This document shows positions 10,769 to 19,889 of a stretch of 64,000 nt of DNA, in pieces. Source of the DNA: Fodinicurvata fenggangensis DSM 21160 (lineage in GTDB: Bacteria > Pseudomonadota > Alphaproteobacteria > Kiloniellales > DSM-21159). How positions within the stretch are numbered: position 1 is the first letter of the stretch; every line of letters begins with the position of its first letter. A program made the position numbers and the translations under genes. The notes below the pieces were generated by a model, which was given only the letters and a program-made list of their open reading frames with translations, ran no database searches and had not been told where the DNA came from. The stretch spans positions 62,001 through 126,000 of the forward strand of contig NZ_JMLV01000008.1 in the NCBI RefSeq assembly GCF_000686045.1, written 5' to 3'.

Positions 10769-10997
10769 TTGTCGTCCTCAATAGACTGAATCCTTTGAAG
10801 GCTAGCGCTCTGCCGCGCTCTGGCAAGCAGGAACATGGCAAGCCCAATCACAATATCATGAGCACGTCCGACAAAGTGTGCGATGCCTGGCAACGCCATG
10901 GACCCCTGTAATGCCCTTGCAGGATCGGGGTATCACGCAGACAATTCCCCTGCGCGCAAGACGACACGCCCCTGTGGCGACTATGGAGGAAATGGAC

Positions 10998-12422
10998 ATG
11001 TCCACGCTGAAGATGCAGCAGTCAGGCCTGCCGGAAGGCCTCGAGGATCTGCTTGGCTCGAAGGGCCTTCTGACCGGTGAGGCGGCCCAGGAGTACGGCC
11101 GTGACTTCATGGGGGAAGTGGACAATGCCCCTCTGGCCGTGCTGCGTCCGGAAACAACTGAACAGGTGGCCGAAGCCCTGCGCATCTGTACCGAACATGG
11201 CCTTTCGGTCGTCCCCCAGGGCGGGCGTACCGGACTGACGGGCGCCGGCGTCCCAACGCGCCCCAATCACGAGGTCATCCTCTGCCTGGGGCGCATGAAC
11301 AAGGTCCGCTGGCTGGACGAGAAGAACCACGCCATGGCCGTCGACGCCGGCTGCATCCTGGCCGATGTCCAGAAGGCGGCCGCTGACGCCAACCGGCTTT
11401 TCCCGCTCAGCTATGGCGCGGAAGGCTCTTGCCAGATCGGCGGCTCGATCTCGACCAATGCCGGCGGAACGGCGGTTCTGCGTTACGGCAATACACGCGA
11501 CCTGATCCTGGGGCTCGAGGTGGTACTTGCCGACGGTACGGTTCTCGACATGATGCGCGCGCTGCGCAAGGACAATACGGGCATCGACCTGAAGCAGCTC
11601 TTCATCGGCTCCGAGGGTATCCTGGGCGTCGTGACCGGGGCGGTCCTGAAACTCTATCCGGCCGTGGCCGAGCGCGAGTGCGCGCTTCTGGCCTTCCCCT
11701 CCCTTCCGGCCGTCATGCAAAGCTTTGCCATCGCCCGGGAAAGCACAAACGACCGTCTGTCGGCCTTCGAGATGATGCCACAGAACGGCATCACGCTGGC
11801 CTGTGAGCGCGTTCCAGATGTCGTGGACCCTGTCGAGGGGGATTATCCCTGGTATGCCCTGCTGGAAGTCTCCGCCAGCAAGCAAGGCTCTGGCCTTCAG
11901 GAAATGCTGGAAGGGCTGATCGAGCGATTGATGGAGGAAGGCCTGGTTCTGGACGGCACGGTTTCCAACAGTGAAAGCCAGCGTGCCCAGCTCTGGCGCA
12001 TTCGTGAAGCCCTGGTCGAGGCCCACAACGACATGCCCCACCTGCTGAAGCACGACGTCTCGGTCCCCATTTCCGACATGGCCGACTTCATCGAGACCGC
12101 CACGGATAAGGTCCAGGAGATTGCCCCGGACGCCATGCTGATCGCTTTCGGGCACGTTGGCGATGGCAATGTCCATTTCAACATCTGTCACGACGAGAAC
12201 AATCCCAACGGCAGTCTGGCAACGCGCAAGAAAGAGGTAACACGGGCGGTCTATGACCTGGTACAGGACTATCGCGGCAGCTTCTCGGCGGAGCATGGGG
12301 TTGGCTCCATGAAGCGTGACGCCCTGCGCCGCTACCGCAGCGAATCCGAAATCGCCGTCATGGAAAAGCTGAAGAAGGCGCTGGATCCGCAAGGCCTGCT
12401 CAATCCCGGCAAGGTGCTCTAG
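10998..12422 (+). CDS. FAD-binding oxidase of the GlcD/D-lactate dehydrogenase type
   Basis: A 474-residue FAD-linked 2-hydroxyacid dehydrogenase. The N-terminal FAD_binding_4 (PCMH) domain contains VPQGGRTGLTGAG and the C-terminal FAD-oxidase domain contains GHVGDGNVHFN and EHGVGSMKRDAL, all hallmarks of GlcD, D-lactate and D-2-hydroxyglutarate dehydrogenases. The open frame extends upstream, but GGAGGA at 10985-10990 places the start at ATG 10998. No GlcE/GlcF genes follow, so it is a single-subunit type. Exact substrate (D-lactate, D-2-hydroxyglutarate or glycolate) cannot be read from sequence. Confidence 0.85.
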   Translation: MSTLKMQQSGLPEGLEDLLGSKGLLTGEAAQEYGRDFMGEVDNAPLAVLRPETTEQVAEALRICTEHGLSVVPQGGRTGLTGAGVPTRPNHEVILCLGRMNKVRWLDEKNHAMAVDAGCILADVQKAAADANRLFPLSYGAEGSCQIGGSISTNAGGTAVLRYGNTRDLILGLEVVLADGTVLDMMRALRKDNTGIDLKQLFIGSEGILGVVTGAVLKLYPAVAERECALLAFPSLPAVMQSFAIARESTNDRLSAFEMMPQNGITLACERVPDVVDPVEGDYPWYALLEVSASKQGSGLQEMLEGLIERLMEEGLVLDGTVSNSESQRAQLWRIREALVEAHNDMPHLLKHDVSVPISDMADFIETATDKVQEIAPDAMLIAFGHVGDGNVHFNICHDENNPNGSLATRKKEVTRAVYDLVQDYRGSFSAEHGVGSMKRDALRRYRSESEIAVMEKLKKALDPQGLLNPGKVL

Positions 12423-12508
12423 AAATCGCAGCCAGGAAGATTTGCGGGCTCTTCAATGCTGCGCTATCGTCCACCCTGTCCGGTGCATGCAAACAGGAGG
12501 ATTGAGCC

Positions 12509-13492
12509 ATTCGTGCCCTGCTACTGACCCGCGGCGAGGACAAGAAGACCCACGCCGAGCTCACCGAGGTGGACGAGGCGGACCTGCCCGAGGGCGATGT
12601 GCTCGTCGACGTGAAGTATTCCACCCTCAACTACAAGGACGGCCTTGCCATCACCGGGATGGGACCGGTGGTGCGCAGCTTTCCCATGGTTCCCGGTGTC
12701 GACTTTGCCGGCGTCGTGGCCGAAAGCCACCACGAGGATTTCAAGGCCGGCGACGAAGTCATCCTGACCGGCTGGGGGCTCGGCGAGGAACGCTGGGGTG
12801 GCTATGCCGAACGCGCCCGCGTCCAGGGCGATTGGCTGGTCCCCCTGCCGCAAGGCATGACACTGTCGCAGTCCATGACCATCGGAACCGCCGGCTTCAC
12901 GGCGATGCTCTGCGTCATGCGCCTGGAACAGCTTGGCCTGAGACCCGACAGCGGACCGGTCCTGGTGACCGGCGCCTCGGGTGGTGTCGGCAGCGTGGCG
13001 GTCAAGCTGCTGGCCGGACGGGGATATCAAGTGAGCGCCATGACCGGGCGCGTGGAGGAAGAGGCCTACCTCAAGGCCCTGGGGGCCAGCGAAGTGATCA
13101 ACCGGGCCGACTACAACGAACCGGGCAAGCCCCTGCAAAAGGGCATCTGGGCCGGTGCGGTTGATACGGTGGGCGGCCAGATCCTGGCCAACCTGCTGGC
13201 CAGCACCCGACAGGATGGAATCGTCACGGCCTGCGGCCTGGCCGCCAGCATGGACCTGCCCACGACCGTAGCCCCCTTCATCCTGCGCAACGTGACCCTG
13301 GCCGGTGTCGAAAGCGTCTATGCCGCACGTAAACTGCGCCTTGAGGCCTGGAAGCATCTGGCACGCGAACTGGATGCCGAAGCCTTGGAACGCATCAGCC
13401 AGACCGTCGGCCTGTCAGAAGTGATCCCGGCGGCACACGACATCATGGCCGGCAAGGTCCGCGGCCGAATGATCGTCGATATTGCGCGTTGA
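12509..13492 (+). CDS. acuI: AcuI/YhdH-type acrylyl-CoA reductase (NADPH), apparent ATT start
   Basis: A 327-residue zinc-independent medium-chain reductase of the YhdH/AcuI subgroup, which reduces acryloyl-CoA to propionyl-CoA. LNYKDGLAITG near residue 40, the NADPH motif GASGGVG at 155-161 and the C-terminal GRMIVDI are characteristic. The family normally starts M-R-A-L-L-L-T, and here the codon before CGT-GCC-CTG is ATT at 12509, 8 nt after a perfect AGGAGG at 12495-12500. An in-frame TGA lies two codons upstream and the next standard start (GTG 12569) would delete conserved residues. ATT is therefore the likely initiator, or a sequence error for ATG. Confidence 0.85.
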   Translation: MRALLLTRGEDKKTHAELTEVDEADLPEGDVLVDVKYSTLNYKDGLAITGMGPVVRSFPMVPGVDFAGVVAESHHEDFKAGDEVILTGWGLGEERWGGYAERARVQGDWLVPLPQGMTLSQSMTIGTAGFTAMLCVMRLEQLGLRPDSGPVLVTGASGGVGSVAVKLLAGRGYQVSAMTGRVEEEAYLKALGASEVINRADYNEPGKPLQKGIWAGAVDTVGGQILANLLASTRQDGIVTACGLAASMDLPTTVAPFILRNVTLAGVESVYAARKLRLEAWKHLARELDAEALERISQTVGLSEVIPAAHDIMAGKVRGRMIVDIAR

Positions 13493-13536
13493 TACGGCCT
13501 CTGCCTCTCTGGCAGCGCGCCGGAAAGGACAGTGGA

Positions 13537-14193
13537 ATGTGGATTTTCTCAAGACGTGGTTTCCTGCTGGCCGGCCCCCTGGCCGTCGCGGGCATGGCCC
13601 TGGCCCCTCGCCTGCAGTTCCCGGCACTGGCAAGCGAACCAGGTCTGACCCCGCCGCAGACCGAAGGCCCCTTCTATCCCGACAGCCTGCCGGATGATCG
13701 CGACAACGACCTGTTGCGCATTGCAGATGAAGAGGGGCACGCAAAGGGCGAGTCCTTGGAGTTGGCGGGCACGCTGACCGACCCTGAGGGCCAACCCTTT
13801 GCCGACTGCCTGCTCGAGATATGGCAGGCCGATGCCGCGGGACGCTACCATCACAGCGAGGATCGCGCAGAGGGCGCGCGGGACCCGGCCTTTCAGGGCT
13901 ATGGCACCACCCGGACGGACAGTGAGGGGCGTTACAGCTTCCGCACCATTCGGCCCGTCCCCTACGGATCGCGCACACCGCATATCCATTTCAAGGTCCA
14001 TCATCCCGACGGCCAAGTGCTGACCACCCAGATGTACGTGGCCGACGAACAGCTCAACGAGAGCGACTGGCTCTACAACCGTTTGAGTCCTGAAGAGCAG
14101 GCCCTTGTCACGGTTTCCCTGCAACCGTTCGAGGAAGACGAAGAGGCCGCCTGGACGGGGCACTTCCCTATCGTCCTGCCGCGCCGGGCCTGA
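13537..14193 (+). CDS. Exported intradiol ring-cleavage dioxygenase
   Basis: A 218-residue protein with a twin-arginine signal (SRRGFLLAG) and a hydrophobic stretch to about residue 35. The mature domain is the intradiol dioxygenase beta-barrel: TPPQTEGPFYP near the start, WQADAAGRYHHSED and RPVPYGSRTPHIHF near residue 150, supplying the Tyr/His iron ligands. The family cleaves catechols or protocatechuate. The Tat-exported single-subunit form is a separate branch whose substrates are poorly defined. ATG 13537 was chosen because GGAAAGGA lies just upstream and the Tat motif then sits at the N-terminus. It follows acuI by 44 bp. Confidence 0.8.
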   Translation: MWIFSRRGFLLAGPLAVAGMALAPRLQFPALASEPGLTPPQTEGPFYPDSLPDDRDNDLLRIADEEGHAKGESLELAGTLTDPEGQPFADCLLEIWQADAAGRYHHSEDRAEGARDPAFQGYGTTRTDSEGRYSFRTIRPVPYGSRTPHIHFKVHHPDGQVLTTQMYVADEQLNESDWLYNRLSPEEQALVTVSLQPFEEDEEAAWTGHFPIVLPRRA

Positions 14194-14198
14194 GCCCT

Positions 14199-14717
14199 CT
14201 ACTCCTCGATCTGCACGGCCGTGTCGTACTTCACCCGGCGTAGCGTGAAGCTGGTGCGAAACCGCCGGATGTTGTGCTCGCGTGCCAGGACGTCGCGCAC
14301 GAAGTCGTTGTAGTGCTCCATGTCACGGCAGGAGACGAGCAGCAGGTAATCGCTCTCGCCCGAGATGAAATAGCATTGCTGGACCTCGGGCTGGGCGGAA
14401 ATGTGCCGCTCGAAGGCGGCCAGCGCATCCTCGCGCTGCCGGTCCAGCTCGACACTGACGAAGGCAATCAACGCATGTCCCGTCTTGGCCGTATCCACCA
14501 GGGACACGTCGCGCAGGATATAGCCCTCCTGGCGCAAACGCTTGACCCGGCGCGAACAGGGGGCCGGTGACAACCCGACCTTCATCGCCAGCTCCTCGTT
14601 GGTGATGCGGGCATCCTGCTGAAGGTGATTGAGAATCCGGCGGTCGATCCGATCGAGGGCGGAGAGGGAGGCCTCGCCTTCGGGTGCCTTATTGCGTGGA
14701 CGCACGTCCTTGTTCAT
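14199..14717 (-). CDS. acdR: Lrp/AsnC-family regulator, probable AcdR
   Basis: A 172-residue regulator with an AsnC-type helix-turn-helix at about residues 25-75 (LDRIDRRILNHLQQDARI, then NEELAMKVGLSPAPCSRRVK) and a C-terminal RAM ligand-binding domain. It is divergent from acdS with a 139-bp shared intergenic region, the arrangement known for the Lrp-like activator AcdR that controls ACC deaminase in other proteobacteria. The C-terminus ends 5 bp from the stop of the convergent dioxygenase gene. Family is certain; the AcdR role is inferred from context. Confidence 0.75.
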   Translation of the reverse strand: MNKDVRPRNKAPEGEASLSALDRIDRRILNHLQQDARITNEELAMKVGLSPAPCSRRVKRLRQEGYILRDVSLVDTAKTGHALIAFVSVELDRQREDALAAFERHISAQPEVQQCYFISGESDYLLLVSCRDMEHYNDFVRDVLAREHNIRRFRTSFTLRRVKYDTAVQIEE

Positions 14718-14754
14718 TTCAATTGCTTTCCTTGGGCTTCACGAAACAATCTAT

Positions 14755-14789
14755 GGAATGATTCCTGCCAGAGAAAGCAGGGAATTTCC
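14755..14789. promoter_or_regulatory. Candidate Lrp-type boxes in the acdR-acdS intergenic region
   Basis: GGAATGATTCC at 14755-14765 is a perfect palindrome around a central base, and GGAATTTCC at 14781-14789 repeats the same arms about 25 bp away. Both are in the short region between divergent acdR and acdS. Spaced GGAAT/ATTCC elements fit binding by a multimeric Lrp-family protein. Assignment is inference. Confidence 0.4.
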
Positions 14790-14856
14790 TCTCGATTGCG
14801 CCTAGAGTGATGTTTCTTGAAACGCCGTTCGCCCGCAACACCTTCGGAGACAGCAG

Positions 14857-15873
14857 ATGAAACTCGACCGCTTCAAGCGCCATCCACTCACCTTCGGCCC
14901 CACCCCCATCGAGCCGCTGGCCAACCTCAGCGCACACCTGGGCGGCAAGGTGGAGATCTGGGCCAAGCGCGAGGACTGCAACAGCGGCCTGGCCTTCGGC
15001 GGCAACAAGGTGCGCAAGCTGGAATACCTGGTGCCGGATGCGCTCGAGCAGGGTTGCGACACCCTGGTGACCATCGGCGGCATCCAGTCGAACCATACGC
15101 GCCAGGTGGCCGCGGTGGCCGCGAAACTGGGAATGAAATGTCGACTGGTGCAGGAGCACTGGGTCGACTGGAACGATGCTGTCTATGACCGCGTGGGCAA
15201 CATCCAGATGAGTCGGATCATGGGCGCCGAGGTGGAACTGGTGAACGCCGGCTTCGACATCGGCATCCGCGAAAGCTGGGAGAATGCGCTGGAGGACGTG
15301 CGCCAACGGGGCGGCAAGCCCTACGCCATTCCGGCCGGGGCCTCGGACCACAAGCTGGGCGGTCTCGGCTTTGTCGGTTTCGCGGAGGAAGTCCGCCAAC
15401 AGGAAGCCGAACTGGGCTTCAAGTTCGACTACATCGTTGTCTGTGCTGTCACCGGCAGCACCCAGGCCGGCATGGTGGCCGGATTTGCCGCAGATGGACG
15501 CGCCGACCGGGTCATCGGCATCGATGGCTCGGCCGAGCCGGAGAAGACACGCGATGCCGTGCTTCGCATCGCCCGGGCCACGGCCGATCTCGTGGAACCT
15601 GGCCGGGCCATAGAGGACACCGACGTGGTCCTGGACACCCGCTATGCCTATCCGGCCTACGGTCTGCCGTCCGCGGAAACGCTGGAAGCCATCCGGCTGT
15701 CCGCACGCCTGGAGGGCATGATGACCGACCCGGTCTATGAAGGAAAATCCATGCAGGGCATGATCGACATGATCCAGCACGATGAAATCCCGGCCGGCGC
15801 CCGCGTGCTCTATGCCCATCTGGGCGGCGTGCCGGCCATCAACGGCTACAGTTACCTGTTCAAGGACGGCTGA
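14857..15873 (+). CDS. acdS: 1-aminocyclopropane-1-carboxylate (ACC) deaminase
   Basis: A 338-residue PLP enzyme that converts ACC to 2-oxobutyrate and ammonia, lowering ethylene in host plants or using ACC as nitrogen source. The PLP lysine is K51 in GGNKVRK, with S78 in QSNH. Residues E295 (DPVYEGKSM) and L322 (YAHLGG) are the diagnostic pair that separates ACC deaminase from D-cysteine desulfhydrase, and both are present. Position 80 is His rather than Gln, which is also seen in the wider family. An Lrp-family gene lies divergently upstream. Length equals the family norm. Confidence 0.93.
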   Translation: MKLDRFKRHPLTFGPTPIEPLANLSAHLGGKVEIWAKREDCNSGLAFGGNKVRKLEYLVPDALEQGCDTLVTIGGIQSNHTRQVAAVAAKLGMKCRLVQEHWVDWNDAVYDRVGNIQMSRIMGAEVELVNAGFDIGIRESWENALEDVRQRGGKPYAIPAGASDHKLGGLGFVGFAEEVRQQEAELGFKFDYIVVCAVTGSTQAGMVAGFAADGRADRVIGIDGSAEPEKTRDAVLRIARATADLVEPGRAIEDTDVVLDTRYAYPAYGLPSAETLEAIRLSARLEGMMTDPVYEGKSMQGMIDMIQHDEIPAGARVLYAHLGGVPAINGYSYLFKDG

Positions 15874-16009
15874 TAGAGGAAATGTGCAAACAATACAGGT
15901 AAACACCCCGATCTGGGTTTGGCCCAGGGAACACCTTGTCGCTTTCCTTCAAAGCCACTAACCTTGCGCGCAATCACCGATACGCTAATGCATACAGGGG
16001 GAACAAGAC

Positions 16010-16876
16010 ATGGCAAAGCTGGCATTTCTGGGACTGGGCGTGATGGGTTATCCCATGGCGGGACATCTGGCCAAGGCCGGTCACGACGTTCGCGTCTACA
16101 ACCGTACGGCGGAGAAGGCCTCCAAGTGGGCCCAGGAGCACGGCGGCCAAACGGGCGCAACACCCGCAGAGGCGGCCGCCGAGGCAGATATCGTCTTCAT
16201 GTGCGTCGGCAACGACGACGACGTCCGCAAGGTGGTATATGGCGAGAACGGCGCCCTGGCCGGTATGAAGAACGGTGCGATCCTGGTCGATCACACCACC
16301 GCCTCGGCAGAGGTGGCCCGCGAGGTGGAGAAAGCCTGCAAGGATGATGGCAAGGGCTTCCTGGACGCGCCCGTCTCCGGTGGCCAGGCCGGTGCCGAGA
16401 ACGGCGCGCTGACCATCATGGTTGGCGGGGACGAGAAAACCTTCGACAGCGCCAAGAGCGCCATGGATTGCTACGGCCGTGCCGTCACCCTGATGGGGGA
16501 CGCCGGGTCCGGCCAGCTGACCAAGATGGTCAACCAGATCTGCATCGCCGGACTGGTCCAGGGCCTGGCCGAGGGGGTCAACTTCGCCCAGAAGGCCGGC
16601 CTGGATTGCGAGAAGGTCTTCGATGTCATCGGCAAGGGCGCGGCCCAGTCCTGGCAGATGGACAATCGCCACAAGACCATGCTGGAAGACAAGTTCGACC
16701 ACGGCTTTGCCGTCGACTGGATGCGCAAGGACCTGAACATTGCCCTGGCGGAAGCCCAGCGCAACGGCTCGCAGCTGCCGGTCACCGCCTTGGTCGACCA
16801 GTTCTACGCAGCTGTCCAGGGCATGGGCGGCGGTCGCTGGGACACCTCCAGCCTGCTCAAGAACCTGAAGGACTGA
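16010..16876 (+). CDS. NAD(P)-dependent beta-hydroxyacid dehydrogenase (3-hydroxyisobutyrate dehydrogenase-like)
   Basis: A 288-residue dehydrogenase. The Rossmann motif GLGVMG is at residues 8-13, the substrate-binding stretch DAPVSGGQAGAENG lies near residue 120 and the catalytic lysine is in GSGQLTKMVNQ near residue 170. These define the MmsB/GarR/GlxR group, which oxidises 3-hydroxyisobutyrate or reduces tartronate semialdehyde. No mmsA, glyoxylate carboligase or similar partner is adjacent, so substrate is open. The cupin gene starts 10 bp downstream, suggesting one transcript. Confidence 0.85.
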   Translation: MAKLAFLGLGVMGYPMAGHLAKAGHDVRVYNRTAEKASKWAQEHGGQTGATPAEAAAEADIVFMCVGNDDDVRKVVYGENGALAGMKNGAILVDHTTASAEVAREVEKACKDDGKGFLDAPVSGGQAGAENGALTIMVGGDEKTFDSAKSAMDCYGRAVTLMGDAGSGQLTKMVNQICIAGLVQGLAEGVNFAQKAGLDCEKVFDVIGKGAAQSWQMDNRHKTMLEDKFDHGFAVDWMRKDLNIALAEAQRNGSQLPVTALVDQFYAAVQGMGGGRWDTSSLLKNLKD

Positions 16877-16886
16877 GTTCCTTCAC

Positions 16887-17453
16887 ATGCAGGATGCCTT
16901 TACGCGCTTCCTGGAACGCGGACAGGCGGCGACGCGCTCGACCTCACCGGCCGAAGCCGTCGCCGCCGAGCTCTCGAACCTGATTGCCTCGGGCTGGCAA
17001 GCCCCAGATCCCCGCTATCGCACGCTTCAGCCCGGCCTGCCCTATGGCTCCTACCTGCTGCACCTTTCGCCTGAAGGCGATTTCTGTGTGGTTCAGGACG
17101 TTTTCGCTCCCGGGCAGCTGACCGGGATTCACCACCATCGCACCTGGGGTGCTGTCGGCACGCTGGAGGGCTGCGAACGCAACAGCCGCTATGCCGTTGC
17201 CCCCGACATGAGGGACGCTCCGCGCTTCCTGGACAGCCACCTGCTCTCGGCCGGCGATGTCACGACCGTTGGCGATGGCGAACTGGACTTCCATGAAGTG
17301 GAATGTGCCAGCGAGGTCCCGAGCATCAGTCTGCACGTCTATGGCGCGGATATCGGGCGGCTGGAGCGGATCATGTGGGACCCTGACCGGCAAGCCTATC
17401 GCAGTTTCACCTCCGGCTATTCCAACCAGGCCGTCGGACTGCCGCTTCCCTAG
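16887..17453 (+). CDS. Cupin-fold metal enzyme of the cysteine dioxygenase-like family
   Basis: A 188-residue protein with a cupin motif LTGIHHHRTWGAVGTLEG near residues 75-92 and a second histidine near HEVECASEVPSISLHVYG at about 150, giving the three-His iron site of cysteine dioxygenase relatives. Such proteins oxidise thiol carboxylates such as cysteine or 3-mercaptopropionate, but the substrate is not visible here. It is in line with the upstream dehydrogenase and the downstream ADP-ribosylglycohydrolase (92 bp gap). Confidence 0.65.
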   Translation: MQDAFTRFLERGQAATRSTSPAEAVAAELSNLIASGWQAPDPRYRTLQPGLPYGSYLLHLSPEGDFCVVQDVFAPGQLTGIHHHRTWGAVGTLEGCERNSRYAVAPDMRDAPRFLDSHLLSAGDVTTVGDGELDFHEVECASEVPSISLHVYGADIGRLERIMWDPDRQAYRSFTSGYSNQAVGLPLP

Positions 17454-17544
17454 ATCAAGTTCGACGGCACGACGCAGCCTCTGGCTGCCTGACTTGACGA
17501 AGAGGAAGGAGACCCCACGTCCAAGGTACGGAAAGGGGCCGAGA

Positions 17545-18306
17545 ATGCTGGGCGCAATCGCGGGCGATATCATAGGTTCACGCTTCGAGGGGCACCCCGG
17601 ACCGCCGCATGACTTCACAGTCTGGCATGCCGACTGCCGCTTCACGGACGACAGCGTCTGCAGTCTGGCGGTCGCCGATGCCTTTCTCGACCGGGCCGAC
17701 TATGCAACGCGTTTGCGTGATTTCGTACGCCGGTACCCTGACGCCGGCTACGGCGGCATGTTCATCCGCTGGGCAATGAGCAACAACGCCGGACCTTACG
17801 GCAGTTGGGGCAACGGCGCGCCCATGCGAACGGCGGCCATCGGCTGGCTGGCGGACAGCGAGAAAGCGGTCCTGGACCAGGCCGCAGCCCAGGCCAAGGT
17901 CAGTCATGACCACCCCTCGGCCGTAACGGCGGCACAGGCGGTCTCCCTTGCCATCTTCTGCCTGCGGCAGGGTCATGAACCTGCCAGCGTACAGCAACGC
18001 CTGACCGAGCAGTTCGGCTATGAACTGAGCCCTGAACGTGCGCTCAAGAGCCGAGGGTTCAACGTTTCATCAGCCGGCACCCTGCCACCTGCCCTGGCGG
18101 CTGCCTTTACGGCGACCAACTGGGAACAGGCGGTGCGCACAGCCGTCTGCTTGGGCGGTGACACCGACACCCTGGCCTGCATCACGGGCGCCGTAGCTGA
18201 GGCCCTGCACGGCTTGCCCCGGGAGGTGGCCGAACAGGCACGACGCCACCTGACCTCGGATCTACAGACTGTCCTGAATCGCTTCGAGCAAGCGGGCCAA
18301 CGTTAG
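17545..18306 (+). CDS. ADP-ribosylglycohydrolase (DraG/ARH-like) family protein
   Basis: A 253-residue hydrolase expected to remove or process ADP-ribose. The N-terminal GAIAGDIIGSRFEG, FTDDSVCSLAVADAF near residue 35 and C-terminal GGDTDTLACITGAVAEA near residue 215 contain the acidic residues that bind the two metal ions in DraG/ARH3. ATG 17545 was chosen after GAAAGGGG; the frame extends further upstream but overlaps the cupin gene in another frame. No ADP-ribosyltransferase (DraT) is nearby, so a nitrogenase role is not supported. Confidence 0.8.
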   Translation: MLGAIAGDIIGSRFEGHPGPPHDFTVWHADCRFTDDSVCSLAVADAFLDRADYATRLRDFVRRYPDAGYGGMFIRWAMSNNAGPYGSWGNGAPMRTAAIGWLADSEKAVLDQAAAQAKVSHDHPSAVTAAQAVSLAIFCLRQGHEPASVQQRLTEQFGYELSPERALKSRGFNVSSAGTLPPALAAAFTATNWEQAVRTAVCLGGDTDTLACITGAVAEALHGLPREVAEQARRHLTSDLQTVLNRFEQAGQR

Positions 18307-18319
18307 AGGCCGGGGTCCC

Positions 18320-18961
18320 TCAGGGAACCTGTATTAGGGCCAAGTCCTTGACCGGAATTTCGCAACGCCAGCCATGTCGGGCCGCCAGGAATTCAAGCGT
18401 TTCAGCACGATAGAAGACGACATGGGTGGGATCGCGGCGATAATGCCAGTTGGCAAAGCGCGCATCCTCGGTCTGGAAACAGGTCATGATCGCCAGCCAG
18501 CCCCCTGGTCGGAGCAAGCCCCCAAGGCGCTCGAACTCGCTGGCCGGATCGTGGAGATGTTCCACCACTTCCGTACAGGTTATCGCGTCGTAGCCGCCCA
18601 CGAGTTTCGTCTCGTCCGCGTGAAAGAAGGGATCGTAAAGCGTGACGCGATGCCCTGCCTCTCGCAGCATCTGGGCCAGGGCAGGTCCGGGACCGCAGCC
18701 GTAATCCAGGATATCTGCCGGCTCCGACAGGCGTTCGCAAAGCGGGTCCGCCAACTTTGACAGGAAACGACGATAGCCCGGGTCATGAGGGTCGTTCTCA
18801 TGATCCAGGTAGACCTGCCTCTCCGCCTCGGGGGTCAAACGTTCGGCAGGATCCGCCAGGCAGTCCTCGCATCGCCAATAGTGCTTCGCCTCGAAGCATC
18901 CGAAATGCCACACACCCCTTCCAAGACAAACCGGGCAAGCTGGGGCCTCGCGACCACTCAT
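18320..18961 (-). CDS. Zinc-ribbon class I SAM methyltransferase
   Basis: A 213-residue protein. The first 35 residues hold a C-x2-C and a second C-x2-C pair (CPVCLGRG, CEDCLAD) that look like a zinc ribbon, followed by a SAM fold with motif ILDYGCGPGPA near residue 92 and TCTEVVEHL near 135. It resembles methyltransferases that act on glycans or small metabolites. Its start overlaps the uppP stop by 4 bp, so they are probably co-translated, and a role linked to envelope lipid-carrier metabolism is possible but unproven. Confidence 0.72.
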   Translation of the reverse strand: MSGREAPACPVCLGRGVWHFGCFEAKHYWRCEDCLADPAERLTPEAERQVYLDHENDPHDPGYRRFLSKLADPLCERLSEPADILDYGCGPGPALAQMLREAGHRVTLYDPFFHADETKLVGGYDAITCTEVVEHLHDPASEFERLGGLLRPGGWLAIMTCFQTEDARFANWHYRRDPTHVVFYRAETLEFLAARHGWRCEIPVKDLALIQVP

Positions 18962-19773
18962 CCCCCAATCAGACCCAAGACAATCAGAAGCGCCAGAAAC
19001 GCCGCCAGGAGAAGCCGGTAGACCACGAAGGGCATGAAAGAGGCCTGCTTCAGCCAGGTCATCATGGCGGTAATTGCGGCCAGGGCGCTGGCAAAGGCGA
19101 GGCCGGCGGCCAGAACCGCATCGATCTGCAGCGCCGCATCTCCCGAGCGTACCAGCTCCAGACCGGCCAGTGTACCCGCTCCCAATATCGTGGGTATGGA
19201 CAGGAGCAGGGAAAAGCGTGCTGCTTCGGTCCGCCGCAGACCCAGGAAAAGGGCCGCTGTGATGGTTATGCCGGAGCGGCTGACCCCTGGAACCAGGGCA
19301 AGCACCTGCGCCAGTCCGATGATGATGACTTCGCGCCAGCCAAGATCCGGCATGCTCCCCCTGGCCGTTCGGGCGCGCCAGTCGGCCAGGGCCAGCAGCA
19401 GGCCGAAGCCCGCCGTCGTCGCGATGATCAGGGTTGTGCTGCGCAGCTCCGTGGCGATCAGGTCCTTCATCAGGAAGCCCACGATTACCACGGGGATCGT
19501 CGCCACCACGATCTGCAGGGCCAAGCGCGCATCGGGGCCGTATCTCAGGCCCAGAACCTGGAAGCCACCCCGGATCAGGCGCAGCACATCGCGTCGGAAA
19601 TAGGCAATTACGGCCAGCAGGGTGCCCACATGCACGGCTACGTCCATCAGCAGGCCCTGGTCCTGCCAGCCTGTCAGGACCGGAACGAGGATCAGGTGTG
19701 CGGACGAAGAGATCGGCAGGAACTCGGTAATGCCCTGAACGATGGCCAGAACCACGATCTGCAGTATATCCAT
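18958..19773 (-). CDS. uppP: Undecaprenyl-diphosphatase UppP (BacA family)
   Basis: A 271-residue inner-membrane phosphatase that recycles undecaprenyl diphosphate for cell-wall synthesis. The family motifs are clear: GITEFLPISSSAHL at residues 14-27 and PGVSRSGITI near residue 170. About seven hydrophobic segments are visible. It is followed by a translationally overlapping methyltransferase. Overexpression of this family confers bacitracin resistance in other bacteria. Confidence 0.94.
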   Translation of the reverse strand: MDILQIVVLAIVQGITEFLPISSSAHLILVPVLTGWQDQGLLMDVAVHVGTLLAVIAYFRRDVLRLIRGGFQVLGLRYGPDARLALQIVVATIPVVIVGFLMKDLIATELRSTTLIIATTAGFGLLLALADWRARTARGSMPDLGWREVIIIGLAQVLALVPGVSRSGITITAALFLGLRRTEAARFSLLLSIPTILGAGTLAGLELVRSGDAALQIDAVLAAGLAFASALAAITAMMTWLKQASFMPFVVYRLLLAAFLALLIVLGLIGG

Positions 19774-19889
19774 CAGGCCGTCCTGCCCTTTCTCAAACCC
19801 TGTATATCCCTAGCCGTTTCCACGGGCAGTTCATGAAATATCGCCTCCTGCGCCTCGGGAAAAGCTTCGATCGCAATTACCTTAAGAAC

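Noticed and set aside
17545-18306. Nitrogenase regulation by DraG
   Set aside because: No draT or nif genes are present; the family has many other members.
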